NCBI RefSeq assembly: GCF_004343585.1
Contig: NZ_SLYW01000002.1
Coordinates: forward strand, 62,001 to 126,000
DNA from: Neorhizobium sp. JUb45
Lineage (GTDB): Bacteria; Pseudomonadota; Alphaproteobacteria; Rhizobiales; Rhizobiaceae
DNA length: 64,000 nt
Direction of reading: 5' to 3'
Shown here: positions 37,488 through 48,062 of the stretch, piece by piece
Numbering within the stretch: the first letter of the stretch is position 1
Layout of the letters: each line of letters begins with the position of its first letter
Notes under the pieces: model-generated
Database searches by the model: none
Told to the model about the DNA's origin: nothing
What the model saw: the letters and a program-made list of their open reading frames with translations, nothing else
Translations under genes and position numbers: made by a program

Positions 37488-37602
37488 GTTTCTGAAAATG
37501 TGAACACGTTCTGATCGAAACCATCCTCAAAGGCCAAAACAGACAGCTTCACGCAAGGCCCGTCATCTAGGGTCACCACTATAGGCAAAACGAGGATTTG
37601 AG

Positions 37603-38811
37603 ATGAGCCTTTACGGAACTATGCGGACGGGTGTGTCCGGGATGAATGCGCAGGCAAACCGGCTCAGCACGGTTGCCGACAACATCGCCAACTCGAGCAC
37701 CGTCGGCTACAAAAAGGCCTCGACGCAGTTCTCGTCGATGATCCTGCCGTCTTCGAACGGCTCGTACAATTCTGGTGGCGTCAACACCACGGTTCGTTAT
37801 TCGATCAACGACCAGGGTTCGTTCACCTACACCACTTCCTCGACCGATCTTGCCATCAACGGCGAAGGTTTCTTCATCGTCAGCGGCTCCGACGGTTCTA
37901 ACTACCTGACCCGCGCCGGCAATTTCGAAGTGCAGCCTGACGGCTCGCTGATGAACGCAGCCGGCTTCACGCTGATGGGCTACCCCTATTCATCGACCAC
38001 CGACCCGACCATCGTCATCAACGGTTTCGACGGTCTTGAGGAAGTCAACGTTCAGGCTGGCGGCATGAGCTCGACGCCTTCGACGACCGGTGTCGTCTCG
38101 GGCAACCTGCCGTCTGGTGAAGCAGTCGGTTACACGAAGTCGTCCTCGCTCGTCGCTTATGACAGCCAGGGCAACTCCCGTCTGCTCGATCTTACCTACA
38201 CCAAGAATGCAGACAACGAGTGGACGCTTGACGTCAGCTACAAGGACGACGTCGGCACCGTAAACGCGCTGGGCACGTATGCACTGGAATTCGATTCCAC
38301 CGGCAAGCTCACCACGCCGGCATCCGGCACGATCTCAACCACTGGCCTGACTATTGCCGGTGCTCAGCTGAATGGTCTCGATATCGACCTCAGCGACATG
38401 TCGCAGCTCGGTGCCGCCTATTCGATCAAGGGCAATATCAACGGCCAGGCGGCCAGCGCCGTCGACAAGGTCGAGATCAGCGAAGATGGTATCGTTTCCA
38501 TTCTCTACAAGAACGGCCAGTCCATGCCTGCCTATCGTATCGCGATGGCAAGCGTGCAGAGCCCGAACAACCTGACGCCGCGCGAAGGCAACGTCTATTC
38601 GCAGAGCAATGACTCGGGCGTTATCGTCATGGGTTATGCCGGAAACAGCGGTTACGGTTCGATCCTCTCGGGCGCGCTGGAAGATTCCAACGTCGATATC
38701 GCCGAAGAACTCACCGGCATGATCGAATCGCAGCGCAACTACACCGCAAACTCGAAGGTCTTCCAGACCGGTTCCGAATTGCTCGAAACCCTGGTCAACC
38801 TGAAGAGATAA
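37603..38811 (+). CDS. flgE: Flagellar hook protein FlgE
   Basis: 402-residue hook subunit. The N-terminal motif is MNAQANRLSTVADNIANSST, with DLAINGEGFFIV near 84, and the C-terminal motif is EDSNVDIAEELTGMIESQRNYTANSKV. The length is typical of rhizobial FlgE. First gene of the flgE-to-fliR run, behind its own ~115-base promoter region after the rem terminator. Confidence 0.96.
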   Translation: MSLYGTMRTGVSGMNAQANRLSTVADNIANSSTVGYKKASTQFSSMILPSSNGSYNSGGVNTTVRYSINDQGSFTYTTSSTDLAINGEGFFIVSGSDGSNYLTRAGNFEVQPDGSLMNAAGFTLMGYPYSSTTDPTIVINGFDGLEEVNVQAGGMSSTPSTTGVVSGNLPSGEAVGYTKSSSLVAYDSQGNSRLLDLTYTKNADNEWTLDVSYKDDVGTVNALGTYALEFDSTGKLTTPASGTISTTGLTIAGAQLNGLDIDLSDMSQLGAAYSIKGNINGQAASAVDKVEISEDGIVSILYKNGQSMPAYRIAMASVQSPNNLTPREGNVYSQSNDSGVIVMGYAGNSGYGSILSGALEDSNVDIAEELTGMIESQRNYTANSKVFQTGSELLETLVNLKR

Positions 38812-38844
38812 ACCGCGGGAATGACACCCGCAAAGGTTAGATAA

Positions 38845-40296
38845 ATGTCGATTAGTTCAGCGATTTCCACTGCCCAGCAGATCTTCAACAACACCGGCAC
38901 GCAAACGGCGGTGACGTCGACGAACATCGCCAATACCCAGAACGCCAACTATGCGAAGCGCACTGCGGTCCTGGTGAGCAATGGCAGCGGGGCGCTGGTC
39001 GCCACGACAACGCGCGAACAGAACGAACCTTTGCTACGACAGACCATCGCCAGCACATCGCTGGCGAGTGGTCAGGCTACTCTGGCGACGGGTCTCGAAG
39101 AGATCCGCAGCCTGCTCGGCGGCAACGACTACGAAACGTCGATGAGCACGAAGATGACGACGTTGCTCAACAACCTCGGCGCCTACGCGGCCAAGCCGAG
39201 CGAGTCGACCCTTGCTGCCACGGTCGTGTCGTCTGCCCAGGATGTCGTTAATACGCTGAACACGACCTCTACCGAACTGCAGGCAATCCGCGCCAGGGCG
39301 GATGCGCAGATCAAGACGCAGGTCGATGACCTCAACAACCTGCTTGCCCAGTTCGAGACTGCCAATACGGCCGTCATGCAGGCCGCAGCGGTAGGCAAGC
39401 AAAACAACGACGCGCTCGATACGCGCGACACTCTGGTCAAACAGATCTCGGAGATCGTCGGTGTTTCCTCGACTGTTCGCGTCGGCAATGACATGGCGCT
39501 GTACACGAGTGATGGCACGACCCTGTTCGAAACCATTCCGCGCGCCGTCAGCTTTACCGCCACCAAGACCTATACCGCAGCAACGGACGGTTATGCTGTC
39601 ACCATCGACGGTGTCGCGGTCAAGGCCGGCGTCGGCGGCGATACCAGTGCCAGCGGTTCGCTGCAGGCGCTGCTGCAGATCCGCGACGAGGTTGCCCCGA
39701 CCTACCAGAGCCAGCTCGACGAGATTGCGCGCGGCCTGATTGTTGCCTTCGCCGAAACCGGCCCGAACGACGATCAGCCGGCAATGGCCGGTCTCTTCAC
39801 GAATGGTGTCGACAGCACGGTCGATGATACCGGTCTGGCACAGGTCGGGCTTGCGGCTGCCATATCCGTTAACACTGATGTCAAAGACACGCCGACTCTG
39901 CTGCGTGACGGCGGTATCAATGGAACAGCTTATGAATGGAATCCGACGTCGGCCAGTGGTTATTCGACGCTGATCGACCATTATTCGCTGACAATGCAGG
40001 CCAAGCGGACTTTCGACGAGACCACAGGCGTTGGCGGCACCGATATCGACCTGATGTCCTATGCATCGGACTCGACCGGCTGGCTCGAAGCCCTGCGCAG
40101 TTCATCGACCACGGCCACCGAAACCAAGTCCGCAATGCAGTCTCGCGCTGCGGAAGCCCTGTCCAGTGAGACGGGTGTCAGCCTCGATGAAGAGCTTTCG
40201 CTGCTTCTCGACATCGAGCAGTCCTACAAGGCAGCAACGAAGCTCGTAAGTACCATCGATGAAATGATGAGTGCGCTTCTAACCGCAGCGGGTTGA
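38845..40296 (+). CDS. flgK: Hook-filament junction protein FlgK (HAP1)
   Basis: 483 residues. The N-terminal rod/hook motif TAVTSTNIANTQNANYAKR and the C-terminal GVSLDEELSLLLDIEQSYKAATKLVSTIDEM are diagnostic. FlgL follows, with its start 2 bases beyond the flgK stop. The probable chaperone FlgN is encoded at 47083. Confidence 0.95.
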   Translation: MSISSAISTAQQIFNNTGTQTAVTSTNIANTQNANYAKRTAVLVSNGSGALVATTTREQNEPLLRQTIASTSLASGQATLATGLEEIRSLLGGNDYETSMSTKMTTLLNNLGAYAAKPSESTLAATVVSSAQDVVNTLNTTSTELQAIRARADAQIKTQVDDLNNLLAQFETANTAVMQAAAVGKQNNDALDTRDTLVKQISEIVGVSSTVRVGNDMALYTSDGTTLFETIPRAVSFTATKTYTAATDGYAVTIDGVAVKAGVGGDTSASGSLQALLQIRDEVAPTYQSQLDEIARGLIVAFAETGPNDDQPAMAGLFTNGVDSTVDDTGLAQVGLAAAISVNTDVKDTPTLLRDGGINGTAYEWNPTSASGYSTLIDHYSLTMQAKRTFDETTGVGGTDIDLMSYASDSTGWLEALRSSSTTATETKSAMQSRAAEALSSETGVSLDEELSLLLDIEQSYKAATKLVSTIDEMMSALLTAAG

Positions 40297-40298
40297 TC

Positions 40299-41342
40299 AT
40301 GAAGACCTCCTTTAGCTCTACGCATTCCATCCAGACGACGCTTTTGCAGACCATGGCAAAAGCACAGAACGATCTCGCCAAGGCCAATGAAGAGGTGACA
40401 ACCGGCGTTTACGCCGACCTCGGCGTCGAGCTTGGTGCACAGACATCGCGCAGCCTCGATCTTTCCCGCGACATGCTGCGGATCGAATCGCAGATGACGA
40501 CGAATTCCATTGCCACGCAGCGCCTGACCTCCTCGGAAGAAGCGCTCTCGCAGCTTGCTGATATCAGCCAGAGCGTCATGGACTCGCTGGTGGGTTTCAG
40601 CAGTTCCTCGACCACGCTCGACGTGGCGCGGTCGACGATCACCTCGGCGCTCAACACCTTCACGGATGTCGCCAATACGTCGGTCAGCGGTGAATACCTG
40701 TTTTCCGGCACCAACAGCGACGTCAAGCCGATGCTGTCCTACACGGAAGAAGGCTCGCCGATGGCAGCCGCCGTTGACGATGAGCTGGACGCCTATCTCC
40801 TGTCGCAGGGCCTGACTTCGGCTTCGCAGATGAGTGCCGGCCAGATGAGCGATTTCCTCACCGGCCTGGAAGCGACCTTCAACGACGATGCGTTCTGGAC
40901 GACCTACGCGTCGCAGTCCAGCGACACCAACATTACCAGCCGCATCAGCGCCACCGAAGTGGTCGACACGTCGACCAATGCCAACGCCCAGGGTTTTCGC
41001 AGCTTCGTCTTCGCGTCGGTCGTCTCGTCCAAGTTCCTCACCGGCGAAATTCCCGAGGCAACGCGCGTGGCGGTCACGGACAGCGCGACTGCCGCCATCG
41101 GCAAGGCGATTTCCGGTATCAACGACCAGCGCTCCACCATCGGCCTGTCGACCGAACGCGTTACCAAGGCGACGGATTCGCTGTCCGACCAGAAATCGAT
41201 CATCGAAACGCATATCAACGAGCTGCAGGGTGTCGATGTCTATGAGGCATCGACGCGGGTCAGCGCGCTGCAGTCTCTTCTTGAGGCTTCCTACACTTTG
41301 ACCTCAAGGATTCAGCAGCTGAGCCTTGTGAACTACCTTTGA
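40299..41342 (+). CDS. flgL: Hook-filament junction protein FlgL (HAP3)
   Basis: 347 residues, flagellin-like at both ends (SIQTTLLQTMAKAQNDLAKA and YEASTRVSALQSLLEASYTL). It joins the hook zone to the filament. ATG at 40299 was chosen; a TTG at 40293 in frame is less likely. The order flgE-flgK-flgL matches other rhizobia. Confidence 0.94.
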   Translation: MKTSFSSTHSIQTTLLQTMAKAQNDLAKANEEVTTGVYADLGVELGAQTSRSLDLSRDMLRIESQMTTNSIATQRLTSSEEALSQLADISQSVMDSLVGFSSSSTTLDVARSTITSALNTFTDVANTSVSGEYLFSGTNSDVKPMLSYTEEGSPMAAAVDDELDAYLLSQGLTSASQMSAGQMSDFLTGLEATFNDDAFWTTYASQSSDTNITSRISATEVVDTSTNANAQGFRSFVFASVVSSKFLTGEIPEATRVAVTDSATAAIGKAISGINDQRSTIGLSTERVTKATDSLSDQKSIIETHINELQGVDVYEASTRVSALQSLLEASYTLTSRIQQLSLVNYL

Positions 41343-41380
41343 TGAAAAAGGGTAGAGAATTGAAAATAAAGGGTACATGA

Positions 41381-41728
41381 ATGTTCCAGTTTTCATATGC
41401 CGAGATCATGAAGGATGACGTCGCCGACGCCAAAGCGCGTGAACGGCAGACGCTCGATCGGTCGATCGAACTCCTTCAGGCTGCTCAGGCAAACAAGGAC
41501 CACTCCCGGTCCACAGTCGATGCGCTGTTCTACACAAGGCGCGTCTGGATCAGGTTCATAGAGGACCTGCGGCAACCGGAAAACGAACTGAATACCGAAC
41601 TGCGCGCCAATCTGATCTCCATCGCCATCTGGATCTTGAAGGAATGCGAAAAGATCAGGCGGCGCCAGTCCGATAATTTCCAAGGCATCATCGACGTAAC
41701 CACCATCATCAGGGATGGCATTAAATGA
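41381..41728 (+). CDS. flaF: Flagellin biosynthesis regulator FlaF
   Basis: 115-residue cytoplasmic protein of the FlaF family ([37 protein letters not shown]). In Caulobacter FlaF supports and FlbT restrains flagellin synthesis at the translational level. Coupled to flbT by a 4-base overlap. Confidence 0.92.
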   Translation: MFQFSYAEIMKDDVADAKARERQTLDRSIELLQAAQANKDHSRSTVDALFYTRRVWIRFIEDLRQPENELNTELRANLISIAIWILKECEKIRRRQSDNFQGIIDVTTIIRDGIK

Positions 41729-42174
41729 AAAGCACTCTGCGTATCTCGCTCAAGTCTGGCGAACGAATCTTCATCAATGGTGCGGTTCTGCGCGTCGATC
41801 GTAAGGTTGCCCTGGAATTCCTCAACGACGTCACCTTCCTTCTGGAAAACCACGTCCTTCAGCCCCAGGATGCCAACACGCCTTTGCGCCAGCTTTACTT
41901 CATCGCCCAGATGATCCTGATCAACCCCGAGGGTAAGGATCAGTCGATGGCGATGTTCAAGAAGTCGGTCGCCATGCTTTTGACCTGCTTCCAGGACTCC
42001 GACGTTCTGGCGGAACTGAAGCGCATCGATGCCATGGTCGCCTCCGGCCGCGCCTTCGATGCCCTGAAAGCCATTCGCAACCTCTACCCGACCGAAGACC
42101 GCATTCTCAACAACAACGAGATCGCTCCGGCCATGGTCGAGAACATTCGCAAGGAAATCGCGCCATGGCGGTAG
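41725..42174 (+). CDS. flbT: Flagellin mRNA regulator FlbT
   Basis: 149-residue FlbT family protein ([37 protein letters not shown]). FlbT of Caulobacter acts on the 5' untranslated region of flagellin mRNA. Three flagellin leaders in this window carry similar small stem-loops that could be its targets. It overlaps flaF upstream and flgD downstream. Confidence 0.92.
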   Translation: MKSTLRISLKSGERIFINGAVLRVDRKVALEFLNDVTFLLENHVLQPQDANTPLRQLYFIAQMILINPEGKDQSMAMFKKSVAMLLTCFQDSDVLAELKRIDAMVASGRAFDALKAIRNLYPTEDRILNNNEIAPAMVENIRKEIAPWR

Positions 42175-42656
42175 ATGCAGTCACCACGACCACGTCGGCA
42201 TCCAACCCGTGGGCAAATGCCGGTGCGTCGGACACGGATGCCAACAAGGCCAGCGTTGATTACGACAGCTTTCTTCAGTTGTTGATCGCGCAGATGAAGA
42301 ACCAGGACCCGACGGATCCGATGGATGCGTCCGAACAGGTTTCGCAGCTGGCATCGTTCTCGCAGGTCGAACAGACCATCCAGACCAACAAGCACCTGAA
42401 GAGCATGCTTCAGGCCGAAGCCCTGACCAAGGCCGGCGACATGGTGGGCAAGTACATCATGAGCGCCGACGACAAGACCATGGGCAAGGTCAAGGAAGTC
42501 CAGGTTTATGCCGATGGCGTCATCGCCGTCACCGAGAAGGGCGACAAGGTTCTGGTTCAGGCCGGCGTTGTTCTTTCCGATACGGAAATTACTGCCGACA
42601 CCAAGACCGATAGCGCCACCGATAGCTCGACGGAACAGGAGCAGAGCAGTACATAG
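42165..42656 (+). CDS. flgD: Flagellar hook assembly scaffold FlgD
   Basis: 163 residues. The N-terminal FlgD hook-capping signature is clear ([40 protein letters not shown]). The C-terminal part is shorter than in enterics and ends in a Ser/Thr/Asp-rich tail. It starts inside flbT (10-base overlap). Confidence 0.94.
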   Translation: MAVDAVTTTTSASNPWANAGASDTDANKASVDYDSFLQLLIAQMKNQDPTDPMDASEQVSQLASFSQVEQTIQTNKHLKSMLQAEALTKAGDMVGKYIMSADDKTMGKVKEVQVYADGVIAVTEKGDKVLVQAGVVLSDTEITADTKTDSATDSSTEQEQSST

Positions 42657-42702
42657 TGCTGACGCTAAGGCCGCAGATGATTCGCGGCCCCGGAGAGCTC
42701 CA

Positions 42703-42969
42703 ATGAATGAAGCCGACGCCCTCGAGATCCTGCAGGCGGCGATCAGGACGGTCCTGATCGCTTCCGGCCCCGCCGTTCTGGCGGCAATGATCGTCGGCGT
42801 CGGCATCGCCTTCCTGCAGGCGTTGACGCAGATTCAGGAAATGACGCTCACCTTCGTCCCGAAGATCGTCGCCATCCTCCTCACCATCGCCATTTCCGCT
42901 CCTTTTATCGGCGGCCAGGTCTATCTTTTCGCGGAACTCGTCTTCTCCCGCGTGCAATCCGGCTTCTGA
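42703..42969 (+). CDS. fliQ: Flagellar export gate protein FliQ
   Basis: 88 residues with two transmembrane segments (VLIASGPAVLAAMIVGVGIAFL and IVAILLTIAISAPFIGGQVY), the full FliQ pattern. The ATG at 42703 follows a CGGAGAG site. Part of the FlhA-FliP-FliQ-FliR gate. Confidence 0.94.
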   Translation: MNEADALEILQAAIRTVLIASGPAVLAAMIVGVGIAFLQALTQIQEMTLTFVPKIVAILLTIAISAPFIGGQVYLFAELVFSRVQSGF

Positions 42970-43079
42970 TGCCGGTTCACGGATCGGGCCATCCTCGCGC
43001 AAGCTTCGTTCTCTAAGACCCATGGTGAACTGGCGGGGTTGTGTATCCCGTCGCCTTCTCATGAAGAGACGGAAGACCC

Positions 43080-45167
43080 ATGGCGCAACCACCTGCACTG
43101 TCCATTCCGAAGGTCGCCCCGAAAGGGCGTGATATCGGCCTCGCGCTCGGTATCATCGGGATTCTCTGCATCCTTTTCCTGCCGATCCCGACCTTCCTGA
43201 TCGACCTCGGCCTGGCTTTCTCGATCGCATTTTCGGTGCTGATCCTGATGGTGGCGCTGTGGATCCAGAAGCCTCTGGATTTCTCGTCCTTCCCGACCAT
43301 TCTCCTGATTTCGACGATGGTGCGCCTGTCGCTCAACATCGCGACGACCCGTGTCATCCTTTCGCACGGTCACCAGGGGCATGATGCGGCCGGTGGCGTC
43401 ATCGCGGGTTTCGCCAATCTCGTCATGTCCGGCGACTTCCTGATCGGTCTGATCGTCTTCCTGATCCTGATCACCGTCAACTTCATCGTCATCACCAAGG
43501 GCGCCACCCGTATCGCGGAAGTCGGCGCCCGCTTCACCCTCGACGCCATTCCCGGCAAGCAGATGTCGATCGATGCCGACCTTGCATCGGGTACGATCGA
43601 CGAGAAGGAAGCGCAGCGCCGCCGCTCCGAGCTCGAAGAAGAAAGCATGTTTTTCGGCGCCATGGACGGTGCCTCGAAATTCGTGCGCGGCGATGCGATC
43701 GCCGGCCTGATCATCACCGCCATCAACATCTTTGGCGGCATCATCATCGGTTATTTCCGCCACGGCATGGAAATCGGCGAGGCCGCCGACGTTTTCGTCA
43801 AGCTCTCGGTCGGTGACGGTATCGTCTCGCAGATCCCGGCGCTGATCGTGTCTCTTGCTGCGGGCCTTCTGGTGTCGCGCGGCGGCACTGCCGGCCCGAC
43901 CGACAAGGCGCTGGCCGAACAGCTCGGCGGTTATCCGCGCGCACTTGGCATGTCGGCCGGCCTGATGATTGTTCTGGCGGTCGTGCCGGGCCTGCCGATG
44001 CTTCCCTTCCTCGCACTTGGCAGTGCTCTGGGCTTTGGTGCCTGGTACATTCCCCGTCAGCTGGAAGCGGAAAACAAGCTGGCGCGCGAGACCGAAGAGA
44101 AGAAGGTCGTCCAGACCAAGGAAGCCGAACGTGACTCTGTCAAATCGGCTCTGAAAACCGCCGAAATCGAACTGGCGCTCGGCAAGCAGGTCTCCACCCG
44201 TCTGCTGGGTGCCCATCAGGAACTGGCCTTCCGCGTCGGCAAGATGCGCAAGAAGTTTGCCAGCCAGTACGGTTTCGTCGTTCCCGAGATCAAGGTTGCC
44301 GACGATATCGGCATTCCGGAAAAGTCCTACCAGATCCGCATTCACGGCACGACCATTGCGTCCAACACGCTGCGCGTCGGTGATGTCATCGTCGTCACCG
44401 GTTCCGGCCGCAAGCCCTCCATTCCCGGCGACGACATCCGCGAACCCGCTTTCGGCATGCCGGCGGTGGCGATCCTCGAAACCTTCGCCGAAGATCTGAA
44501 GCGCGAAGGTTTTCACCCGATCGACAACGTCTCGGTGGTGCTGACGCATCTGTCCGAAGTGATCCGCAACAACCTGCCGCAGCTTCTGTCCTACAAGGAC
44601 CTGAAGATCCTCATCGATCGCATGGACCCGGAATACAAGAAGCTGGCGGACGAGATCTGCTCGTCGCACATGTCCTATTCGGGCCTGCAGGCGGTGCTGA
44701 AACTGCTGCTGGCCGAGCGTGTCTCGATCCGCAACCTGCACCTCATCCTCGAAGCCGTTGCCGAACTTGCACCGCATGTGCGCAAGACCGAACAGATCGT
44801 CGAGCATGTCCGCGTGCGCATGTCGCAGCAGCTCTGCGGCGATCTGGCCGACAATGGCGTGCTGCGTGTGCTTCGCCTCGGCAGCAAGTGGGATATGATC
44901 TTCCACCAGGCGCTCAAGCGCGATGCTAAGGGTGAAGTCGTCGAATTCGACATCGATCCGCGCGCACTGGAAGAGTTTTCCGAGCAGGCCAGCCAAACAA
45001 TCCGTGAATTCATGGATCGTGGCCTGCCTTTCGTTCTTGTCACGTCGCCGGAAACACGCTCCTATGTCCGCATGATCATCGAGCGTCTGTTCGCAACGCT
45101 TCCGGTCCTTTCCCATGTGGAACTGGCCAAGGGGCTGGAGATCAAGATTCTCGGCGCCATTTCGTGA
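43080..45167 (+). CDS. flhA: Flagellar export apparatus protein FlhA
   Basis: 695 residues. There are eight membrane segments in the first ~330, including the FHIPEP-region motif ([32 protein letters not shown]). The cytoplasmic domain (~360-695) includes [20 protein letters not shown] and [19 protein letters not shown], and binds export chaperones. Standard length. Confidence 0.97.
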   Translation: MAQPPALSIPKVAPKGRDIGLALGIIGILCILFLPIPTFLIDLGLAFSIAFSVLILMVALWIQKPLDFSSFPTILLISTMVRLSLNIATTRVILSHGHQGHDAAGGVIAGFANLVMSGDFLIGLIVFLILITVNFIVITKGATRIAEVGARFTLDAIPGKQMSIDADLASGTIDEKEAQRRRSELEEESMFFGAMDGASKFVRGDAIAGLIITAINIFGGIIIGYFRHGMEIGEAADVFVKLSVGDGIVSQIPALIVSLAAGLLVSRGGTAGPTDKALAEQLGGYPRALGMSAGLMIVLAVVPGLPMLPFLALGSALGFGAWYIPRQLEAENKLARETEEKKVVQTKEAERDSVKSALKTAEIELALGKQVSTRLLGAHQELAFRVGKMRKKFASQYGFVVPEIKVADDIGIPEKSYQIRIHGTTIASNTLRVGDVIVVTGSGRKPSIPGDDIREPAFGMPAVAILETFAEDLKREGFHPIDNVSVVLTHLSEVIRNNLPQLLSYKDLKILIDRMDPEYKKLADEICSSHMSYSGLQAVLKLLLAERVSIRNLHLILEAVAELAPHVRKTEQIVEHVRVRMSQQLCGDLADNGVLRVLRLGSKWDMIFHQALKRDAKGEVVEFDIDPRALEEFSEQASQTIREFMDRGLPFVLVTSPETRSYVRMIIERLFATLPVLSHVELAKGLEIKILGAIS

Positions 45168-45219
45168 CGGTGCGCGCGGCCGCACAAGGCCGCGCAAAAA
45201 CCGTCTCAAGGAAGTTTTC

Positions 45220-45981
45220 ATGTTCAGCGGTCCGATAGACGCGCAAGGCATCATACTGACGCTGTTCCTGTGCTTTTGTCGCATGGGCGCCTGCATCATG
45301 GTCATGCCCGGTTTTTCCAGCGCGCGTCTGCCGCCGCAGCTCAGGCTTCTGCTGGCCGTCGCGGTGTCGCTGGCCATCATGCCGGTTCTCTGGGACACCA
45401 TCTATCCGCGCGTCGCCAATCCGGGCCCGGCCTATGTCGGCCTGATCGTCTCGGAAGCATTTGTCGGCGTCATCTATGGCCTGATTGCCCGCATCTACGT
45501 CATCGGGCTGCAGTTCGCCGGCACGATCATCAGCCTGTCCATCGGCTTCAACGCACCGGGTGGCACCGACGTGCTGGAAGACATGCCTGAAAACCAGTTG
45601 ATCAACCTGATCAGTTTCGGCGGTCTGATGGTGTTGTTCCTGCTCGATTTTCACCACATCATGTTCCGGGCGCTGGTCGATTCCTATGGTGTGACGCCGG
45701 TCGGTGCGATCATCGAACCGCAGAAGATGCTGATCACGCTCACCGATACGCTGCGCGCCTCGACGATGATCATGATGCGGCTGGCCGGTCCCTTTCTGTT
45801 GTTCGGCATGATCTTCAACATCGCCATCGGCTTGATCAACAAGCTGGCCCCGCAGGTGCCGGTGTCGTTCATCTCGGCGCCGTTCCTGTTGTTTGGCGGG
45901 CTTTTCCTGCTTTATCTTTCCATCGGCGCGATGGTTCGGCAGTTTGCCGAAGGTTTCGTGCCGGTCTTCACGTCATTCTGA
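45220..45981 (+). CDS. fliR: Flagellar export gate protein FliR
   Basis: 253-residue membrane protein with about six hydrophobic segments and the FliR motifs MGACIMVMPGFSSARLPPQL and IISLSIGFNAPGGTDVLEDM. The ATG at 45220 follows AAGGAAG; the frame is open upstream inside flhA, but that part is not FliR-like. Confidence 0.95.
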   Translation: MFSGPIDAQGIILTLFLCFCRMGACIMVMPGFSSARLPPQLRLLLAVAVSLAIMPVLWDTIYPRVANPGPAYVGLIVSEAFVGVIYGLIARIYVIGLQFAGTIISLSIGFNAPGGTDVLEDMPENQLINLISFGGLMVLFLLDFHHIMFRALVDSYGVTPVGAIIEPQKMLITLTDTLRASTMIMMRLAGPFLLFGMIFNIAIGLINKLAPQVPVSFISAPFLLFGGLFLLYLSIGAMVRQFAEGFVPVFTSF

Positions 45982-45991
45982 GGAGTGAAAC

Positions 45992-46402
45992 ATGGCCGGC
46001 GGCGAACAGACACGATCGAAAAAGCTCAAGCGCCTCGTCAATCTGCAGCGGCATATGGAAAAGATGGCCGAGAATGATCTGGCCGCCACCGGCCGCCAGA
46101 TCGTCGAGGTCAATCAGTCCAAGGAACAGGTGATCGAGGCCATCGGTTCGATGACACCGATCCACATGCAGTTTTCGCATAATTACGCCGGCCGCTTCGG
46201 CAGGCTGATGGTGCGCGAGAAGCAGTTGACCGATATCCAGAAGGCGCAGGAAGTGCGTGTCATCAAGGAGCGCACCAAGGGCGACCGGCTGGAGGACCAG
46301 ATGAAGGAAGCCCGTGAGGCGGAGGATCGGGAGAAGGACGACAACGCCATCTACGACCTGCTGGAAATCACTCTGGCGACCGGCGGCACCAAGTCCTACT
46401 GA
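45992..46402 (+). CDS. FliJ-like coiled-coil flagellar protein
   Basis: 136 residues, almost entirely charged helix (RSKKLKRLVNLQRHMEKMAENDLAATGRQI, and KAQEVRVIKERTKGDRLEDQMKEAREAEDRE). Size and coiled-coil character fit FliJ, the stalk of the export ATPase, and no other fliJ is visible. Starts 10 bases after fliR behind a GGAG site. Family assignment is by architecture and context, not by a diagnostic motif. Confidence 0.6.
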   Translation: MAGGEQTRSKKLKRLVNLQRHMEKMAENDLAATGRQIVEVNQSKEQVIEAIGSMTPIHMQFSHNYAGRFGRLMVREKQLTDIQKAQEVRVIKERTKGDRLEDQMKEAREAEDREKDDNAIYDLLEITLATGGTKSY

Positions 46403-46532
46403 CGTAAACATTTGGCATCTGTCAGTTTTTGCGGAATTTTCCGCTTAAAATCGACTTTCTGGATCCACGCCAGCCTGCAGCAAGCTTCACCCGGCATAGT
46501 CCGCTCCAAGTTTTCTTATTTCAGGAGCTGAC

Positions 46533-47081
46533 GTGGCTATATCTCCTCCAAGCGACCTCGTGCTTGACGTGCTTCGCGCCGCCGACCCGACGGACGTTCA
46601 GGCAGCGCAGGCCAAGCTTAAGGCCAACAAGGCAGCATTTGCCGCCAACAGCCTTGCCGAGGCCGGCGCAGGCTTTGGCGCAGCACTAGACACATCGGCC
46701 TTCAAGGCCGGTCTCGGTCGCGTCGATAAATCCGCAAAGACGGCTGAAATGCCCGAGGAATATCGCAAGTTCGAGGCGACGATCCTGCAGAACTTCGTCA
46801 ACACCATGATGCCGAGCGACAGCGAAAACGTCTACGGCAAGGGGTCGGCCGGCGAGTTCTGGAAGAGCATGATGTCGGAACAGATTGCCGACAGCATGTC
46901 GAAGAAGGGTGGCATCGGCATTGCCGAGCAGATGTATTCGCAGGCGCTTGATCGCCTGGATACCAAGAAGGCGCTCAACGCCACGACGGATGAAGACGAT
47001 CGCGCCCGCGCAACCAGCATGATCGAAGATTTCCAGCGCAAGACGTTGAGCACGGAAGAAATGAAGCAGGGGGAGGTTTGA
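46533..47081 (+). CDS. flgJ: FlgJ-type rod-binding protein without muramidase domain
   Basis: 182 residues beginning at a GTG with AGGAG upstream. The Rod-binding domain is at ~75-140: YRKFEATILQNFVNTMMPSD, then GSAGEFWKSMMSEQIADSMSKKGGIGIAEQMY. FlgJ caps the growing rod. The peptidoglycan hydrolase domain of enteric FlgJ is missing; a separate transglycosylase is encoded at 35794. Confidence 0.8.
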   Translation: MAISPPSDLVLDVLRAADPTDVQAAQAKLKANKAAFAANSLAEAGAGFGAALDTSAFKAGLGRVDKSAKTAEMPEEYRKFEATILQNFVNTMMPSDSENVYGKGSAGEFWKSMMSEQIADSMSKKGGIGIAEQMYSQALDRLDTKKALNATTDEDDRARATSMIEDFQRKTLSTEEMKQGEV

Positions 47082-47082
47082 T

Positions 47083-47472
47083 ATGACAAAAGCAGGAATG
47101 GAACATATGGAAATGGTTTCCAGTGATTATCGCATCAAGACGGTTCTCGGCCGCCTGGAGATGATCATCGACAACGAAAACCAGCGGATCGGTCACGATC
47201 CCGAGTTCGACTTCAAGGTATCGAACGCCCACAAGAGCCGCTGCCTTTACGAACTGACCATGCTGTTTCGCAGCTCCGACCCCAAGGAACTCGCCACCAA
47301 CCACGTCGATCAGCTGCATGCGCTGAAGGCCAAGCTCAAGGTCAATGCCCGCCGCGTCGAAGCCCATCTCAATGCCGTGCGTACGGTTGCCGATCTCTTG
47401 AAGAATGCCGTGCGCGATGCAGACGGCGACGGTACCTATACGCAGGAACAGTTCTTTTATAGCGAGGCCTGA
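47083..47472 (+). CDS. FlgN-like export chaperone
   Basis: 129 residues, helical. It starts at a good GGGGGAGG site 1 base after flgJ. The pattern LGRLEMIIDNENQRI ... KSRCLYELTMLFRSSD ... LHALKAKLKVNARRVEAHLNAVRTVADLL resembles FlgN, the chaperone for FlgK and FlgL. Assigned from pattern and context. Confidence 0.65.
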   Translation: MTKAGMEHMEMVSSDYRIKTVLGRLEMIIDNENQRIGHDPEFDFKVSNAHKSRCLYELTMLFRSSDPKELATNHVDQLHALKAKLKVNARRVEAHLNAVRTVADLLKNAVRDADGDGTYTQEQFFYSEA

Positions 47473-48017
47473 TGGTCAAGCTCATCCTCACCGGTCTCTG
47501 GGTCTGCGTCGTCACGCTCGGTGCCGTCTACTTCTCCGTCAAGGCAGCGGCTCCGCCGCCGCCGCTGGATGAAGAGGCGCAGCGACTTGCCAGCATGCAG
47601 GTCGTGAAGGGCGAAGTGATCAATGTGCCGCTGCTCGCCAACGGTGCGGTCAACGGCTATTTCATCACCCGCATTTCCTTCCTGATGGACAAGGAAAAGA
47701 TGCATGTCGTCGCCCAGATGCCGCTGACGGAGATGATGACCGACGAGCTTTATACGCTGCTCGTCGGCAACAAGATGATCGATCTTGCCAATACCAAGGC
47801 GTTCCAGCTCGACGCCTTCAAGCAGAAGATCAAGGACGGCCTCAACCAGAAAATGGGCGACGGCACCGTTACCGACGTGATGGTCGAGCAGATCGACTAT
47901 CTCGGCAAGGACGATATCCGCGACAATACCACGCGTTCGGCCAAGAACCAGGTCGCCCCGACCAAGATCGTCGAGGGCACGCCGGTCGCAGCACCTGCCG
48001 CCGCGAGCGGTCACTGA
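47472..48017 (+). CDS. Uncharacterised membrane-anchored flagellar-cluster protein
   Basis: 181 residues. One N-terminal transmembrane segment (~5-22) is followed by a periplasmic region (GYFITRISFLMDKEKMHVVAQMPLTEMMTDELYTLLV). The layout, anchor plus a small beta/alpha domain, is reminiscent of FliL, but I see no diagnostic motif. It shares one base with the FlgN-like gene and is the last gene before a terminator. Confidence 0.7.
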   Translation: MVKLILTGLWVCVVTLGAVYFSVKAAAPPPPLDEEAQRLASMQVVKGEVINVPLLANGAVNGYFITRISFLMDKEKMHVVAQMPLTEMMTDELYTLLVGNKMIDLANTKAFQLDAFKQKIKDGLNQKMGDGTVTDVMVEQIDYLGKDDIRDNTTRSAKNQVAPTKIVEGTPVAAPAAASGH

Positions 48018-48026
48018 CCAGACAAC

Positions 48027-48062
48027 CGCACAGGCCTTGGAAATAGGGCCTGTGCGTTCTGG
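48027..48062 (+). terminator. Terminator closing the flagellar cluster
   Basis: CGCACAGGCC and GGCCTGTGCG with a 10-base loop, followed by TTCTGG, 10 bases after the last gene of the cluster. Confidence 0.75.

Noticed and set aside
43059..45401. 780-codon minus-strand open frame opposite flhA
   Set aside because: Antisense shadow of flhA; composition is charged and repetitive with no family resemblance.
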